Source: JALHNF01 sp031972295
GTDB taxonomy: Bacteria; Patescibacteriota; Minisyncoccia; Phycocordibacterales; UBA5272
Length of the DNA: 35,082 nucleotides
Direction: 5' to 3'
Assembly: GCA_031972295.1 (NCBI GenBank)
Contig: DALYEZ010000007.1
Coordinates: forward strand, 1 to 35,082
In this document: positions 15,034 to 23,851 of the stretch, piece after piece
Position numbering within the stretch: position 1 is the stretch's first letter
Layout: each line of letters begins with the position of its first letter
Program-made: the position numbers and the translations under genes
Notes under the pieces: model-generated
Seen by the model: the letters and a program-made list of their open reading frames with translations, nothing else
Told to the model about the DNA's origin: nothing
Database searches by the model: none

Positions 15034-15039
15034 ATTATA
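15034..15039 (-). promoter_or_regulatory. -10 element of pilD (leaderless)
   Basis: A perfect TATAAT on the minus strand lies six bases before the pilD ATG, which places the transcript start on or next to the start codon. Confidence 0.65.
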
Positions 15040-15044
15040 AAACA

Positions 15045-15069
15045 AAAAACCACCTCGTGGGTGGTTTTT
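15045..15069 (-). terminator. Terminator after the major pilin gene
   Basis: A perfect 10-bp stem (15045-15054 with 15060-15069) around a five-base loop is followed on the minus strand by T-rich sequence. It isolates the highly expressed pilin message from pilD and is nearly symmetrical, so it could work both ways. Confidence 0.85.
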
Positions 15070-15090
15070 TGAGCTATCCGTATATATAAA

Positions 15091-15483
15091 CTATGCGGCA
15101 GCAGGACAAACTGTTGTAGCAGCTCCAGGAGTAGTAACTCTATGTGATGTACCAGTAGAGTCAACACACCACGCCTTAGTAGCATCAGAATTCAATGCTC
15201 TGAAGAACGCCCACGCTGTACCTGTTGAAGAACAGTTAGTTCCAGAAGAAGCACCAAGTGCAACCATACCTGGATCTGCACAAACCCCAGTATATGTAGC
15301 GCCTGCACCGTAGAAAATTTCAGCCTGTACACGAGAGTTTGAAACTTCGCTTTGAATTTTAGCGTCGTTAGCACGTGTTCGAGCTGTACCTAGAGATGCA
15401 AGTACCACCGTCGCGAGAATACCGATGATCGCGATTACCACCAAGAGTTCTATCAAGGTAAAACCTTTTTTAATATTAGACAT
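15091..15483 (-). CDS. pilA: Major type IV pilin
   Basis: A 130-residue prepilin with leader M-S-N-I-K-K-G, then F-T-L-I-E-L-L-V-V-I-A-I-I-G-I-L-A, the canonical pilin N-terminal helix with Glu5. The globular part is small and holds four cysteines in two probable disulfides, with a C-terminal D-region C-V-D...V-C-P. It is set off by its own promoter and terminator between pilC and pilD, as expected for the abundant shaft subunit. Confidence 0.93.
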   Translation of the reverse strand: MSNIKKGFTLIELLVVIAIIGILATVVLASLGTARTRANDAKIQSEVSNSRVQAEIFYGAGATYTGVCADPGMVALGASSGTNCSSTGTAWAFFRALNSDATKAWCVDSTGTSHRVTTPGAATTVCPAAA

Positions 15484-15535
15484 AATGAATGAAAACGTTT
15501 TGATTTATCGGCTACGTTAGCCTGTATATAGTATA
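15484..15535 (-). promoter_or_regulatory. pilA promoter and 5' leader with hairpin
   Basis: TATACT (15535-15530) serves as -10. Unlike its neighbours, pilA then has a leader of about 40 bases. It starts with a small GGCTA/TAGCC hairpin and contains the palindrome AAAACGTTTT, but no Shine-Dalgarno. A 5' hairpin of this kind would protect a highly expressed mRNA. Confidence 0.5.
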
Positions 15536-15560
15536 GCACTCACAAAATTTGTGCCTAGGG

Positions 15561-16766
15561 CTAAATACTCCCTGCAATATTGTAAATGGGGATAAGAACA
15601 GAGGTGAGCAAAAGTCCTACACCCACTCCAAGTGCCACAATCATGACTGGCTCAATAAGACCCACAAGTGTATCTACCGCACTATCAACCTCTCGTTTGT
15701 AGAAATGAGCGAGGTTCTTAAGAATATATCCAAGCTCTCCTGTTTCCTCACCGATTTTTGTCATCTGAATCATCAAGTTTGGCATTTCTTTATGCTTTGC
15801 AAATGCCTCAGAAATAAGAGCTCCACCTTTTACTGATTCAGTTGCGCTTGTTAGCACTTGCTCATACACCTTGTTCTCCACTACCGCACTCGTGATTTCA
15901 AGTGCCCGCACAATAGGAATCCCTGAGGAAAGCATAGTGTCAAGATTGTCTGCAATGCGAGAAAGGTACAGTTTTTCATAAATAGTTTTGATATATGGAA
16001 TTTGAAGCTTGAGCGTATCCCAAATGTTTTTATCTGGATTGCGACCATTTTGCCAATACAGATACGCAAATGCCAGTGCAATAAATATAAGCACAAATAC
16101 ACCGTAATTAACTAAGAAGTCACTAATTGCAATAACAATCTTTGTATAAATTGGAATTTCACCTCCAGACTCTTGGATGATAACTGAAAGTTTTGGAATC
16201 ACAAGAGTAAGCATCAAAATCATTACAATAAAGAATGTCCCAATAACAAACGAAGGATAGATGAGTGCGTTCTTTGTTTTTGAAGCGAGTTCGTATGAAC
16301 GATCGAGATAGTCTGCTAGATAGTTAAAGGTCTGATTAAGTTTTCCAGACTCTTCACCTGCTTTGACCATATTTACATAAAACGGGGTGAATACTTTTGG
16401 ATGTTTTGCAAGTGAATTTGAAATAGAAGAACCACCCTGAAGATCGTCTGAAACTTCCGTGAGTACTTTCTGTAAACTCACATTTTCTGTTTCGGCGGAA
16501 AGTAGGCGGAAGACTTTAAGGGCTGAGACACCCGCTTCAAAAAGAGTTGCTATCTGACGCGAAAGAATAACCACGTCTTTTTGTTTAACTCGGTCAAAGA
16601 ATTCAATATTTGAAAAAATACCTTTATTTGTGCCCTGCTCTTTAATATCAAGAATAATAAATCCTCGTCGCTGCAGTGAAGAAATAGCCACCTCTTTGTT
16701 AAGTGCATCGATAGTACCCTTCGTTTGTGACCCTGTATCGTTTATTACTTTATAATCAAAAATCAT
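15561..16766 (-). CDS. pilC: Type IV pilus inner-membrane platform protein
   Basis: PilC/GspF is the membrane platform that couples the PilB and PilT motors to pilin insertion and removal. The 401 residues contain two GspF domains (about 68-190 and 270-395) with the recurring F-x-x-G-x-x-x-x-x-A-L pattern and M-x-x-x-G-E-E-S/T-G-x-L motifs (A-G-E-E-S-G-K-L and I-G-E-E-T-G-E-L), plus three hydrophobic spans near 170, 215 and 380. It lies five bases after pilT in the same unit. Confidence 0.94.
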   Translation of the reverse strand: MIFDYKVINDTGSQTKGTIDALNKEVAISSLQRRGFIILDIKEQGTNKGIFSNIEFFDRVKQKDVVILSRQIATLFEAGVSALKVFRLLSAETENVSLQKVLTEVSDDLQGGSSISNSLAKHPKVFTPFYVNMVKAGEESGKLNQTFNYLADYLDRSYELASKTKNALIYPSFVIGTFFIVMILMLTLVIPKLSVIIQESGGEIPIYTKIVIAISDFLVNYGVFVLIFIALAFAYLYWQNGRNPDKNIWDTLKLQIPYIKTIYEKLYLSRIADNLDTMLSSGIPIVRALEITSAVVENKVYEQVLTSATESVKGGALISEAFAKHKEMPNLMIQMTKIGEETGELGYILKNLAHFYKREVDSAVDTLVGLIEPVMIVALGVGVGLLLTSVLIPIYNIAGSI

Positions 16767-16771
16767 AAATA

Positions 16772-17836
16772 CTATTGCAAAAGACGCTCGAGAGCATGTG
16801 GATCTGTTGAGTAACTAAAAGCAGACTCCACAGTGATTTCACCTCGACGCACAAGGTCTACAAGCGAACGATTAAGATCAATCATTCCCTGTTCGGTACC
16901 GGTTTCAATGACGAGGTTTATTTCATTAGTGCGACGCTCGCGAATTAAATTTGCGACTGCATTATTATTAATGAGGAGTTCGTAGGCAGGAATAAGGCCG
17001 CCTGAAATACGTGGAATAAGACGTTGTGAAAAGATTCCAAGAAGTGACCCGGCAAGCTGTGTGCGGATTTGATCTTGCTGATCCCCTGGAAAAGCATCAA
17101 TGATACGATCAACTGTTTGAGACGCAGAATTGGTATGGAGTGTTGAGAACACTAAATGTCCCGTTTCGGCAGCAGTCACGGCGGTTGCTATTGTCTCAGC
17201 ATTTCGCATTTCACCGATCAAAATAACGTCAACGTCTTCACGGAAAACAGACTTAAGCGCTGACTGAAAATCTTTTGTGTCCAGCCCAACCTCACGCTGA
17301 TCGATAATTGATTTATCTTTCACATACACGTACTCGATCGGATCTTCAACAGTTACAATATGCTCACGACGATTTTGATTGATAAGACTAATTAAAGCGG
17401 CAAGGGTTGTTGACTTTCCATGACCAACAGGTCCAACTACCAAGAAAAAACCTTGGCGCTTTTCTGCAAATGTTGCAAGAATTGGCGGCAGATTCAGTTC
17501 GGTGAGTGTTTTTATTTTTGGTACCAATCGCATTACAATACTCACAACACCTTTCTGAAAAAAAGCATTCCCGCGCAAACGAGTATCTTGATATTCGTAC
17601 GAAAAATCAATTTCTTGTGTATCTAAAAATCTTTTTAGTTTCTGATCGTCTAAAAGTTCTCGAATAAATCCAACAGTATCGTCTGCAGTGAGCTCTGGTT
17701 TACGGGTAAGTGGGATGAGGTCTCCGGAAATGCGGACAATGGGGTGACTTCCGACTGAGAAATGGATATCTGAGCCACCTTCTTTAATAACGGTGGAAAT
17801 AAGATCAACGAGTTCTAGTTTGTAGTCGAGTGCCAT
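16772..17836 (-). CDS. pilT: Type IV pilus retraction ATPase
   Basis: PilT is the hexameric ATPase that depolymerises the pilus and drives twitching and DNA uptake. Its 354 residues include a Walker A loop G-P-V-G-H-G-K-S-T (135-143; His replaces the usual Ser), catalytic Glu in V-E-D-P-I-E, a Walker B L-I-G-E-M-R, and the PilT-specific retraction motif seen here as A-V-A-N-L-I-R-E. It lies downstream of pilB. TATACT six bases before the ATG implies a separate leaderless promoter that could set the PilT/PilB ratio. Confidence 0.94.
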   Translation of the reverse strand: MALDYKLELVDLISTVIKEGGSDIHFSVGSHPIVRISGDLIPLTRKPELTADDTVGFIRELLDDQKLKRFLDTQEIDFSYEYQDTRLRGNAFFQKGVVSIVMRLVPKIKTLTELNLPPILATFAEKRQGFFLVVGPVGHGKSTTLAALISLINQNRREHIVTVEDPIEYVYVKDKSIIDQREVGLDTKDFQSALKSVFREDVDVILIGEMRNAETIATAVTAAETGHLVFSTLHTNSASQTVDRIIDAFPGDQQDQIRTQLAGSLLGIFSQRLIPRISGGLIPAYELLINNNAVANLIRERRTNEINLVIETGTEQGMIDLNRSLVDLVRRGEITVESAFSYSTDPHALERLLQ

Positions 17837-17842
17837 AAGAAT

Positions 17843-17848
17843 AGTATA
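17843..17848 (-). promoter_or_regulatory. -10 element of pilT (leaderless)
   Basis: TATACT on the minus strand, six bases before the pilT ATG, lies inside the 20-base pilB-pilT spacer. Confidence 0.6.
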
Positions 17849-17856
17849 TCGTATTT

Positions 17857-19605
17857 TTACAGATTATATGCCTCACGAAGTGGTACGAGGCCATCCATAC
17901 TTTTAAGTAGCGCATCTTCTTTCATGGTAAGCATACCTTGCGTTCGAGCAACTTTTTCAATATCAGGTTCTTGAGCGCCATTTAAGATAACGTGCTCGAT
18001 TTCTTTAGTAATGGGTAGAATTTCAAGCACTGCCACACGTCCTGTAGTACCTGATGGCACATCCTCATTTCCTTCGGCTTCAAAAAATGGTCGAGTAAGA
18101 TTGAGTTTCTTTCTAAATTCATCAGGCAATGATTCGAACTCTTTTTGAATCATTGAGTGCATACTCTCCTCGTGTGGAACTTCTTTTTTACACTTTGGAT
18201 TTATTTTGGGCACAAGACGCTGTGCCATAGTCAAAATAAGTGTTGGAGCAATCAAATATGGGTCGACACCCATGTCGATAAGACGTGGAATAACGCCTAT
18301 GGCGCTATTGGTGTGGATTGTAGAAAGCACAAGGTGTCCCGTGAGCGCAGCTTGAATAGCCAGCTGTGCTGTTTCTTTGTCGCGGATTTCACCAACCATA
18401 ATCACGTCTGGGTCCTGACGCAAGATAGAGCGTAGTCCTGTGGCAAATGTATAGCCAATTTCTGGCATAATTTGTGACTGATTCAAACCTGGGATGTTGT
18501 ACTCTACTGGATCTTCGAGAGAAACAACATTTTGCTTGTCACGATCAATTTCATTTAACATCGAATACAGCGTTGTTGTTTTTCCACTTCCTGTCGGCCC
18601 ACTAATTAAAATAAGTCCGTATGGCCGACGAATACTGTCACGAATAATTTGCAACGCCTCAGTTGTGAATCCAACATCTTCAAGAGGCTTCACTCCGCGA
18701 TACGAGTCGAGAATACGAATCACCACTTTCTCGCCGTAATATGCTGGAAGTGATGAAACACGGAAGTCTATTTTATGCCCATTAAACATCGAAGAAAAAC
18801 GTCCGTCTTGGGGTTTACGTTTTTCATCAAGCTTCAGGCTTGCCATAATTTTTATACGAGCAACCACAGCACTGTGAACCGTAGGTGGAAGTGTGATATT
18901 GGTCTCAAGTACACCGTCAATACGAAAACGAACTTTTACTTTATCCCCTACGTGTTCTATGTGAATATCTGACGCATTTTGCTCAAGCGCGTGGCGCAAA
19001 ATAACAGAAACGATCTTTGTTACTGGAGCATCCTCAACAATAGCATTTGCATCGCCGCCTTTTGCGACAGCTTTGTATGCTTCAGTTAAATCCTTATCAT
19101 TTGAATATTTATCATCCCCGGCATCATCTAAATTTTCAACTCCAAATTCTTGAAGTGCCTTGTCAACTTCACCACTGAGTCCACGATACATTTCAAGTGC
19201 CTTATCGAAATCAGATTGAGCCACTAAAACTATAGTGTATGGCAAACCTATTTTTGCCGAAATAAACTGCAACGCGTCTTTTGCAGATAAAAATTCAGGA
19301 TCAACCATTCCCACCTCAAGAATACCGTCATTAACAGCAAGTGGAATAAATTTGTACTGTGCGGCGGACTCTTGGGCAATATATTTTAATACCTGCGGGT
19401 CAATGGTCTTCTGGTCTATTTTTCTGACAGGAATACCGTAAAGATTACTCCGCGCTTTCAAAAGCTGATCTTCTGTTACGCCATATTTTTCTACATACGA
19501 ATCAATAGGCACCTCATCTTCCACGAGACGATGCTCAGTAAGTGCCTGATTTGCAGCCACTTCTGTGAGATATCCCAGTCGTACTAGTTCGTCGACTAAA
19601 AGCAT
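17857..19605 (-). CDS. pilB: Type IV pilus extension ATPase
   Basis: PilB/GspE powers pilus polymerisation. The 582 residues comprise an N-terminal MshEN domain (about 1-145, a c-di-GMP-type module in other bacteria), an N2 domain with A-S-D-I-H-I-E (211-217), Walker A G-P-T-G-S-G-K-T (336-343), S-L-E-D-P-V-E (362-368) and Walker B V-I-M-V-G-E-I-R (401-408). The C-terminal tetracysteine zinc motif typical of the family is degenerate: only Cys472 remains in I-N-P-K-C-K, and the second C-x-x-C before G-T-x-G-R is G-N-E-D-V-P-S. It follows the pilP-position gene by five bases. Confidence 0.93.
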   Translation of the reverse strand: MLLVDELVRLGYLTEVAANQALTEHRLVEDEVPIDSYVEKYGVTEDQLLKARSNLYGIPVRKIDQKTIDPQVLKYIAQESAAQYKFIPLAVNDGILEVGMVDPEFLSAKDALQFISAKIGLPYTIVLVAQSDFDKALEMYRGLSGEVDKALQEFGVENLDDAGDDKYSNDKDLTEAYKAVAKGGDANAIVEDAPVTKIVSVILRHALEQNASDIHIEHVGDKVKVRFRIDGVLETNITLPPTVHSAVVARIKIMASLKLDEKRKPQDGRFSSMFNGHKIDFRVSSLPAYYGEKVVIRILDSYRGVKPLEDVGFTTEALQIIRDSIRRPYGLILISGPTGSGKTTTLYSMLNEIDRDKQNVVSLEDPVEYNIPGLNQSQIMPEIGYTFATGLRSILRQDPDVIMVGEIRDKETAQLAIQAALTGHLVLSTIHTNSAIGVIPRLIDMGVDPYLIAPTLILTMAQRLVPKINPKCKKEVPHEESMHSMIQKEFESLPDEFRKKLNLTRPFFEAEGNEDVPSGTTGRVAVLEILPITKEIEHVILNGAQEPDIEKVARTQGMLTMKEDALLKSMDGLVPLREAYNL

Positions 19606-19610
19606 ACCGA

Positions 19611-20003
19611 TTAACGAGAACTAGGTGTCCCTTGTAAAATTACCGATGCTGACATGCCATCTAATGCCTGAAATGGATTTTGCTTTCCAAGCGGGGCACC
19701 TGCTTTTGTTTGATCGAGTTTTATGAGGGCCGCTTGAGTGTGGTCGATGAGACTTGGATACTGTTCTCTTGAAAACACACCCTTATCAAGTCGTATACTA
19801 TTGAGCTCAGCGAGAAGTTTTTGAAACTGTTCAACATTTACCTGATCTGAAGGTCGTGTGCTACCAGCGGGGAGAGTTGTTCCGCCAGGGGTTGTACGAG
19901 TAAGTGATGCTGTTTCTGGATCACGAATAAGAAATATATAGACAAAAGCACCAAGAGCCACAAGTGCGAGAATGATAAGAATTGGTTTGAGTGTATTTTT
20001 CAT
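19611..20003 (-). CDS. PilP-position pilus assembly protein
   Basis: This 130-residue protein has an N-terminal membrane anchor (about 7-26), a Thr/Pro/Gly-rich linker, a short helical region (about 55-100) and a G-K-Q-N-P-F motif that resembles the conserved N-P-F segment of PilP/GspC linkers. In diderms PilP links the PilMNO ring to the secretin PilQ. No secretin is visible here, so it more likely completes the inner-membrane alignment ring. Placement by synteny after pilO is the main evidence; similarity to PilP is weak. Confidence 0.6.
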   Translation of the reverse strand: MKNTLKPILIILALVALGAFVYIFLIRDPETASLTRTTPGGTTLPAGSTRPSDQVNVEQFQKLLAELNSIRLDKGVFSREQYPSLIDHTQAALIKLDQTKAGAPLGKQNPFQALDGMSASVILQGTPSSR

Positions 20004-20004
20004 A

Positions 20005-20568
20005 TTATTTCATCCAATAGGTCTGTGCCTTAACAGTGTACTGATAGACATCAACTTTATCGTTGGCAGTGAGCGCCACAGAAGTAACATCAGTAACGCG
20101 CAGTCCTTGCTCAACAAGATCAAGGAATGTGCTGAAATTTTGGTATCGCCCAGCAACATCAAAGGTTACGGTAAAGGTATCGTATGTTTTCTTTGGCGTC
20201 GCACTTGGAAGAGTGGTGCCCGTGAGTTCTTTTTTAGCGTCATCAAATTTAATGTTTTTAAGTGACATTCCTTGGTCGCGCGCAATAGTATCAAGCTCCA
20301 TGATAAAAAGTACTGGATTGATTTCTTTTGGAAGCAAGCGTTCAAGACGGTTTAAGTCTTCTTGGGAAATTTCATTTCGTAAAGCAAACAACTCTGTTTG
20401 CTTTCTTTTCAAGACATCAAGGTCAGATCGTGCTTGCAAAAGATTTGCCTTTTTTTCTTGCAAAGCAACTATTCCCTGTGAAGCATCTTCGTAAGTTGGC
20501 TTAATATATACAAAAATAATTGCAATCGAAGCGGCGAGGAGAACTGCGTTAAAAATAAGTCGCATCAT
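20005..20568 (-). CDS. pilO: Pilus alignment protein PilO
   Basis: The 187 residues show one N-terminal membrane segment (about 5-24), a coiled coil (about 30-75) and a ferredoxin-like periplasmic-type domain (about 85-187) with F-x-x-x-L-x-x-I-A, the usual PilO layout. It should pair with PilN to form the ring above PilM. The last codons of pilN and its ATG are three bases apart, so the genes are translated together. Confidence 0.88.
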   Translation of the reverse strand: MMRLIFNAVLLAASIAIIFVYIKPTYEDASQGIVALQEKKANLLQARSDLDVLKRKQTELFALRNEISQEDLNRLERLLPKEINPVLFIMELDTIARDQGMSLKNIKFDDAKKELTGTTLPSATPKKTYDTFTVTFDVAGRYQNFSTFLDLVEQGLRVTDVTSVALTANDKVDVYQYTVKAQTYWMK

Positions 20569-20571
20569 AAA

Positions 20572-21252
20572 TTAATTTATAGGAAATGGATCATTTACAA
20601 CTTCACCCTCATCTGAAGTCGACGCACCTGAGGTTCCACTTGAGAGCGACTGCGAGTAGTCAACCTGCTGTGGTATTGCTCCAAATGAAACCGCTTGCTT
20701 ATTTATTATCGCGCTCATATCAAAAAGCACGTTTCCTGCCTGATCTAAAGTAAGATTTGAAAATTCATATTCAAGCACCGCATCGTTGAGCTTTGAAAAA
20801 ATATCAGATTGTAATGCCACAGATGCGTAATCCTTTGCTTGGCCACTTACAGTGACCTTTAGCTTACTCTTGTCAGTGAGAAGCGGGTCGACAGTGAACT
20901 TACCGAAGCGAACGGTCTTGATAGTATTATCATTCAGGAGTTTGAATATTTTTGATGTGTAGAGACGAGAGTCCAGGAGTTGAGCTGAAGCAGTAAGGCG
21001 CTGATCAAGACGTGTGAGGTCTACAATACCTTGTTCGTTAAAAGATTCTTTTTCTTTTACCAATTGTGCCTCAACTTCCGCAACCTGACTTTGTAATGTT
21101 TGTTTCCAAAAAAATATACCGCCTGATGCCAAAAGAATAAGAAAGAAAACAAGTGTAGAAAGTACGGTAAAAATATTTACCGTATCAGCACGTTCAATGC
21201 GAGTTTGAGTATCTAAGGTACGCTTTGGAATAAATGACGTTTGAGCATCCAT
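20572..21252 (-). CDS. pilN: Pilus alignment protein PilN-like
   Basis: The 226 residues have a cytoplasmic N-terminal tail with the I-P-K-R segment that would dock into PilM, one membrane span (about 28-48), a coiled coil (about 52-95) and a ferredoxin-like outer domain ending in a Ser/Gly-rich tail. Position between pilM and pilO agrees. TATACT lies 12 bases before the ATG, so pilNO and the genes after it can be transcribed apart from pilM. Confidence 0.82.
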   Translation of the reverse strand: MDAQTSFIPKRTLDTQTRIERADTVNIFTVLSTLVFFLILLASGGIFFWKQTLQSQVAEVEAQLVKEKESFNEQGIVDLTRLDQRLTASAQLLDSRLYTSKIFKLLNDNTIKTVRFGKFTVDPLLTDKSKLKVTVSGQAKDYASVALQSDIFSKLNDAVLEYEFSNLTLDQAGNVLFDMSAIINKQAVSFGAIPQQVDYSQSLSSGTSGASTSDEGEVVNDPFPIN

Positions 21253-21319
21253 AACTTACTCTATAGTATACCCTTGCTTATTTTTTTTGGCTATAGCAAA
21301 AGTGTGTACAAAAGAAATT

Positions 21320-22015
21320 CTATTTACCCTCTGCAAACACACTCTCGGTAAAAACAGCAGCAACCAACTTAAAGAGTGCGGCCGCACGGCCTGAGAGATT
21401 AAGAGTAGGGGCAGGACAAGTACCAGCCTGTGTTGATTCACTGTCGTGGGTTGGAACGTATGAACTAGTATTGTTTGCATTACAGTCCGAATGACATTGT
21501 GGATCGAGAGTATCAGCACCTTCCGCACCGTCGTTATTGAGTGAGTCAGAGCAGGCAATGTTATCTTGAACTTGAACTACCAGAGACATAACCTCAGAAT
21601 CACCAAGAAGACTATAAAAAGTAGAAGAATAGACTTCAACCTCAGCTGTAAAATTACCAGTTGCTGGTGGAGTGAAGATCCCTTCTGCAGTCGCTCCTGT
21701 TTGTGACCCATACCTTTTAAAGATAGCGAAAAGACTTGGGTATGTATCTAATTGTCCAAAAACAGAGTCAAAATCAACAGGCCTGTTTGCACAAAGCCCT
21801 GGTCCAGCTTCTGTTGAAACAGTGAAAGAATCACCTCTATTAACCTCAGCGGGTGCAATTACTGTAAAATAACTTGTGCAATACAATTCATTTGGATTGT
21901 ATTCAGTTGCTCTGTAAATTTCTGATGTAAGTACATAGGTAACTGCAGACGTATTGGAAATTACACACAAGACAAAAAACCCTGCAATGAAAAATTTGTT
22001 TAAAAAGAATGACAT
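21320..22015 (-). CDS. Secreted Cys-rich protein inside the pilus operon
   Basis: A 231-residue protein of unknown function placed between pilM and pilN, where most bacteria have nothing. It has a signal peptide (about 1-24, A-V-T cleavage region), a beta-rich Ig-like middle (about 45-150) and a C-terminal C-S-D-S-L-N-N-D-G-A-E segment (about 154-175), a degraded form of the Cys/Asp repeat C-S-D-G-x-D-N-D-G-D-G common in Parcubacteria surface proteins. A hydrophobic stretch near the C-terminus could anchor it. TAAAAT lies eight bases before the ATG. It may be an envelope-side pilus accessory or adhesin; this is inferred from position only. Confidence 0.75.
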   Translation of the reverse strand: MSFFLNKFFIAGFFVLCVISNTSAVTYVLTSEIYRATEYNPNELYCTSYFTVIAPAEVNRGDSFTVSTEAGPGLCANRPVDFDSVFGQLDTYPSLFAIFKRYGSQTGATAEGIFTPPATGNFTAEVEVYSSTFYSLLGDSEVMSLVVQVQDNIACSDSLNNDGAEGADTLDPQCHSDCNANNTSSYVPTHDSESTQAGTCPAPTLNLSGRAAALFKLVAAVFTESVFAEGK

Positions 22016-22026
22016 GTAGTATTATT

Positions 22027-23142
22027 TTAACTTAATTCCTCAAGTTTGCGAAGTGCAAGCCCTATAGCTACAGCAAATTCTGGACCCGCTTGCGAAAGAA
22101 TGTCGTGCAAAAATACCGGCGCTTCAACAACAGAAAATGGATGTCCCGTGATTACCTCCATTTCGAGTTTTTCTTGCGCATCAGTAAGCACACCTTTAAG
22201 CAATGCTCCCCCACCTGTGAGAATCGCCTTCTTGATAATTTTGTTTTCTTGCCGTTCGTATGCAAGTGCAACTTGGGCAGCCTGGCTAAAAATAAATTCA
22301 GAAGTGAGTTCAACTAATTCACGAATTGCGTCGTCGTCTTTTTTACCAAGCGTTCCGTAGCGACGCTTCATGTCTTCGGCTTGTTTTATAGAAACACCAA
22401 GTGACCGCGAGATGGCAAGCGTGATATCTTGAGAACCACGGTTGATGTGATGCGAGCGCTTAAGTACTCCGCGTTCTACTAAAGAAACTTTTGTTGCACC
22501 GGCCCCAATATCTATCACAAGAGTTGGTGACATTTCGCGACGAAGTACAGAACGCACCGTACTAAAAAGCTCTATCTCATAAAATGTGGGTGTGATACCC
22601 GCTGTCTGACTAATAACTTTGTATTTTTCGACAGTTTCATTATGAATAGCAGCAATAAGGACTTCTACTTTTGGCACACGTGTTGCTTCATCTTCAGTCT
22701 CACTTTCAACTGCTTGATTTGGAATAACCCACCAGTCTAAATTTACTTCTCCGATTGGCACGGGAATATATTTACGCGCTTCAATAGGAACCATTGTGGC
22801 TAATTCTTTTTCACTCACCCGGGGAAGCGTAACAGTACGCACCAAACTTGCCGAAAGCGGAATGGCGATAGCGCAGTCTTTTGTGGTCACTTTTGCTTCA
22901 CGGATAATGTCCGCGAGTGCTTGTGCAACTTTTACCTGGTCTAAATTGGTTGCTTGCCCCACTTCCAAACCAGCATAAGGACCGAGCGCAAGTGCCCCGT
23001 ATGTTTCAAGAATTGCTTTGCCGTCTTTTTTACGCAACTGCACAACCTTGATAGCAGAACTACCGATATCAATACCAAGCACACTTGATCCATGACCGCC
23101 TTGAGATGAACCTGGTATAATTTTCTTAAGGAATTCGAACAT
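22027..23142 (-). CDS. pilM: Type IV pilus assembly ATPase-fold protein PilM
   Basis: PilM is the cytoplasmic actin-like ring protein that binds the PilN tail. Its 371 residues show the FtsA/ASKHA pattern: D-I-G-S-S-A-I-K (25-32) for phosphate 1, a second D-I-G-A-G-A-T-K loop and the adenosine motif L-T-G-G-G-A-L-L-K-G. The N-terminal L-K-K-I-I-P-G segment before the first strand is usual for PilM in gene clusters like this. It is the first gene of the pilus run and is divergent from comF. Confidence 0.93.
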   Translation of the reverse strand: MFEFLKKIIPGSSQGGHGSSVLGIDIGSSAIKVVQLRKKDGKAILETYGALALGPYAGLEVGQATNLDQVKVAQALADIIREAKVTTKDCAIAIPLSASLVRTVTLPRVSEKELATMVPIEARKYIPVPIGEVNLDWWVIPNQAVESETEDEATRVPKVEVLIAAIHNETVEKYKVISQTAGITPTFYEIELFSTVRSVLRREMSPTLVIDIGAGATKVSLVERGVLKRSHHINRGSQDITLAISRSLGVSIKQAEDMKRRYGTLGKKDDDAIRELVELTSEFIFSQAAQVALAYERQENKIIKKAILTGGGALLKGVLTDAQEKLEMEVITGHPFSVVEAPVFLHDILSQAGPEFAVAIGLALRKLEELS

Positions 23143-23152
23143 GCTTTTTTCT

Positions 23153-23172
23153 AGTATATCACGCTATATAAT
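23153..23172. promoter_or_regulatory. Back-to-back -10 elements of pilM and comF
   Basis: The 52-base divergent spacer holds TATACT on the minus strand (23158-23153, 10 bases from the pilM ATG) and TATAAT on the plus strand (23167-23172, 22 bases from the comF ATG). The two promoters overlap, so expression of pilus and competence genes could be linked or mutually exclusive. Confidence 0.55.
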
Positions 23173-23194
23173 ACCGCTACCCATACATTAATCT

Positions 23195-23839
23195 ATGGAA
23201 TCATTCTTCTCGAGAATTATTTCCCTTCTTTTTCCAGAAACATGTGTTGTGTGCGGCAAGGGAAATGTTTCTGTGTGCGAAAAATGCCTGCAAAACTTTC
23301 CTTTAGCCCCATACCAAGAAGACCTTTGGGTACATAGCTTATTTTCCTATCAAGACCACGGTGTCAGAAATGCAATTCACGCACTCAAATTTAAACATAT
23401 GCGCTCGGTGGCAGATTGCTTTGCGCCACTTATGCACGAAGCTATTCAAGAAATACAAGCAACAAATATTGCACTTCACGAACAAATGAAAATTGTCCTT
23501 CTTCCTGTTCCAAAAATGAAAGCTCATGTTCGAGTACGAGGATTTGATGCAATGGAATATTTGTGCAACAAAATACACGAGCAAGACCCTCTACGCTACA
23601 AAGTATGTGGTAATGCAGTCGTTCGACTTAATACTAAGGCACAAACAGGACTCACTCGAAAAGAACGTCTTGTAAACATGCACAACGCTTTTCAAGTAAT
23701 TCTCCCTGCCATGCTCGCCAACCAAACTATATATATTATCGATGATGTAACCACAACAGGAAGTACATTGCGAGAACTAGAAAAAGCGTGCCTCCAGGCC
23801 GGTGCAAAAAAGGTACGCGCGGTCACTATTGCACATTAA
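23195..23839 (+). CDS. comF: ComF-family phosphoribosyltransferase-like protein
   Basis: ComF proteins are cytoplasmic competence factors that assist single-stranded DNA import and early recombination. The 214 residues carry an N-terminal four-cysteine zinc ribbon (Cys17, Cys20, Cys28, Cys31), a double R-G-F-D segment and the PRPP-type loop I-I-D-D-V-T-T-T-G-S-T (about 176-186). Length and order match ComF/GntX. It is the only plus-strand gene after tsaD and faces away from pilM, which supports a DNA-uptake role for the pilus cluster. Confidence 0.92.
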   Translation: MESFFSRIISLLFPETCVVCGKGNVSVCEKCLQNFPLAPYQEDLWVHSLFSYQDHGVRNAIHALKFKHMRSVADCFAPLMHEAIQEIQATNIALHEQMKIVLLPVPKMKAHVRVRGFDAMEYLCNKIHEQDPLRYKVCGNAVVRLNTKAQTGLTRKERLVNMHNAFQVILPAMLANQTIYIIDDVTTTGSTLRELEKACLQAGAKKVRAVTIAH

Positions 23840-23851
23840 ATAAAGTAGTGT

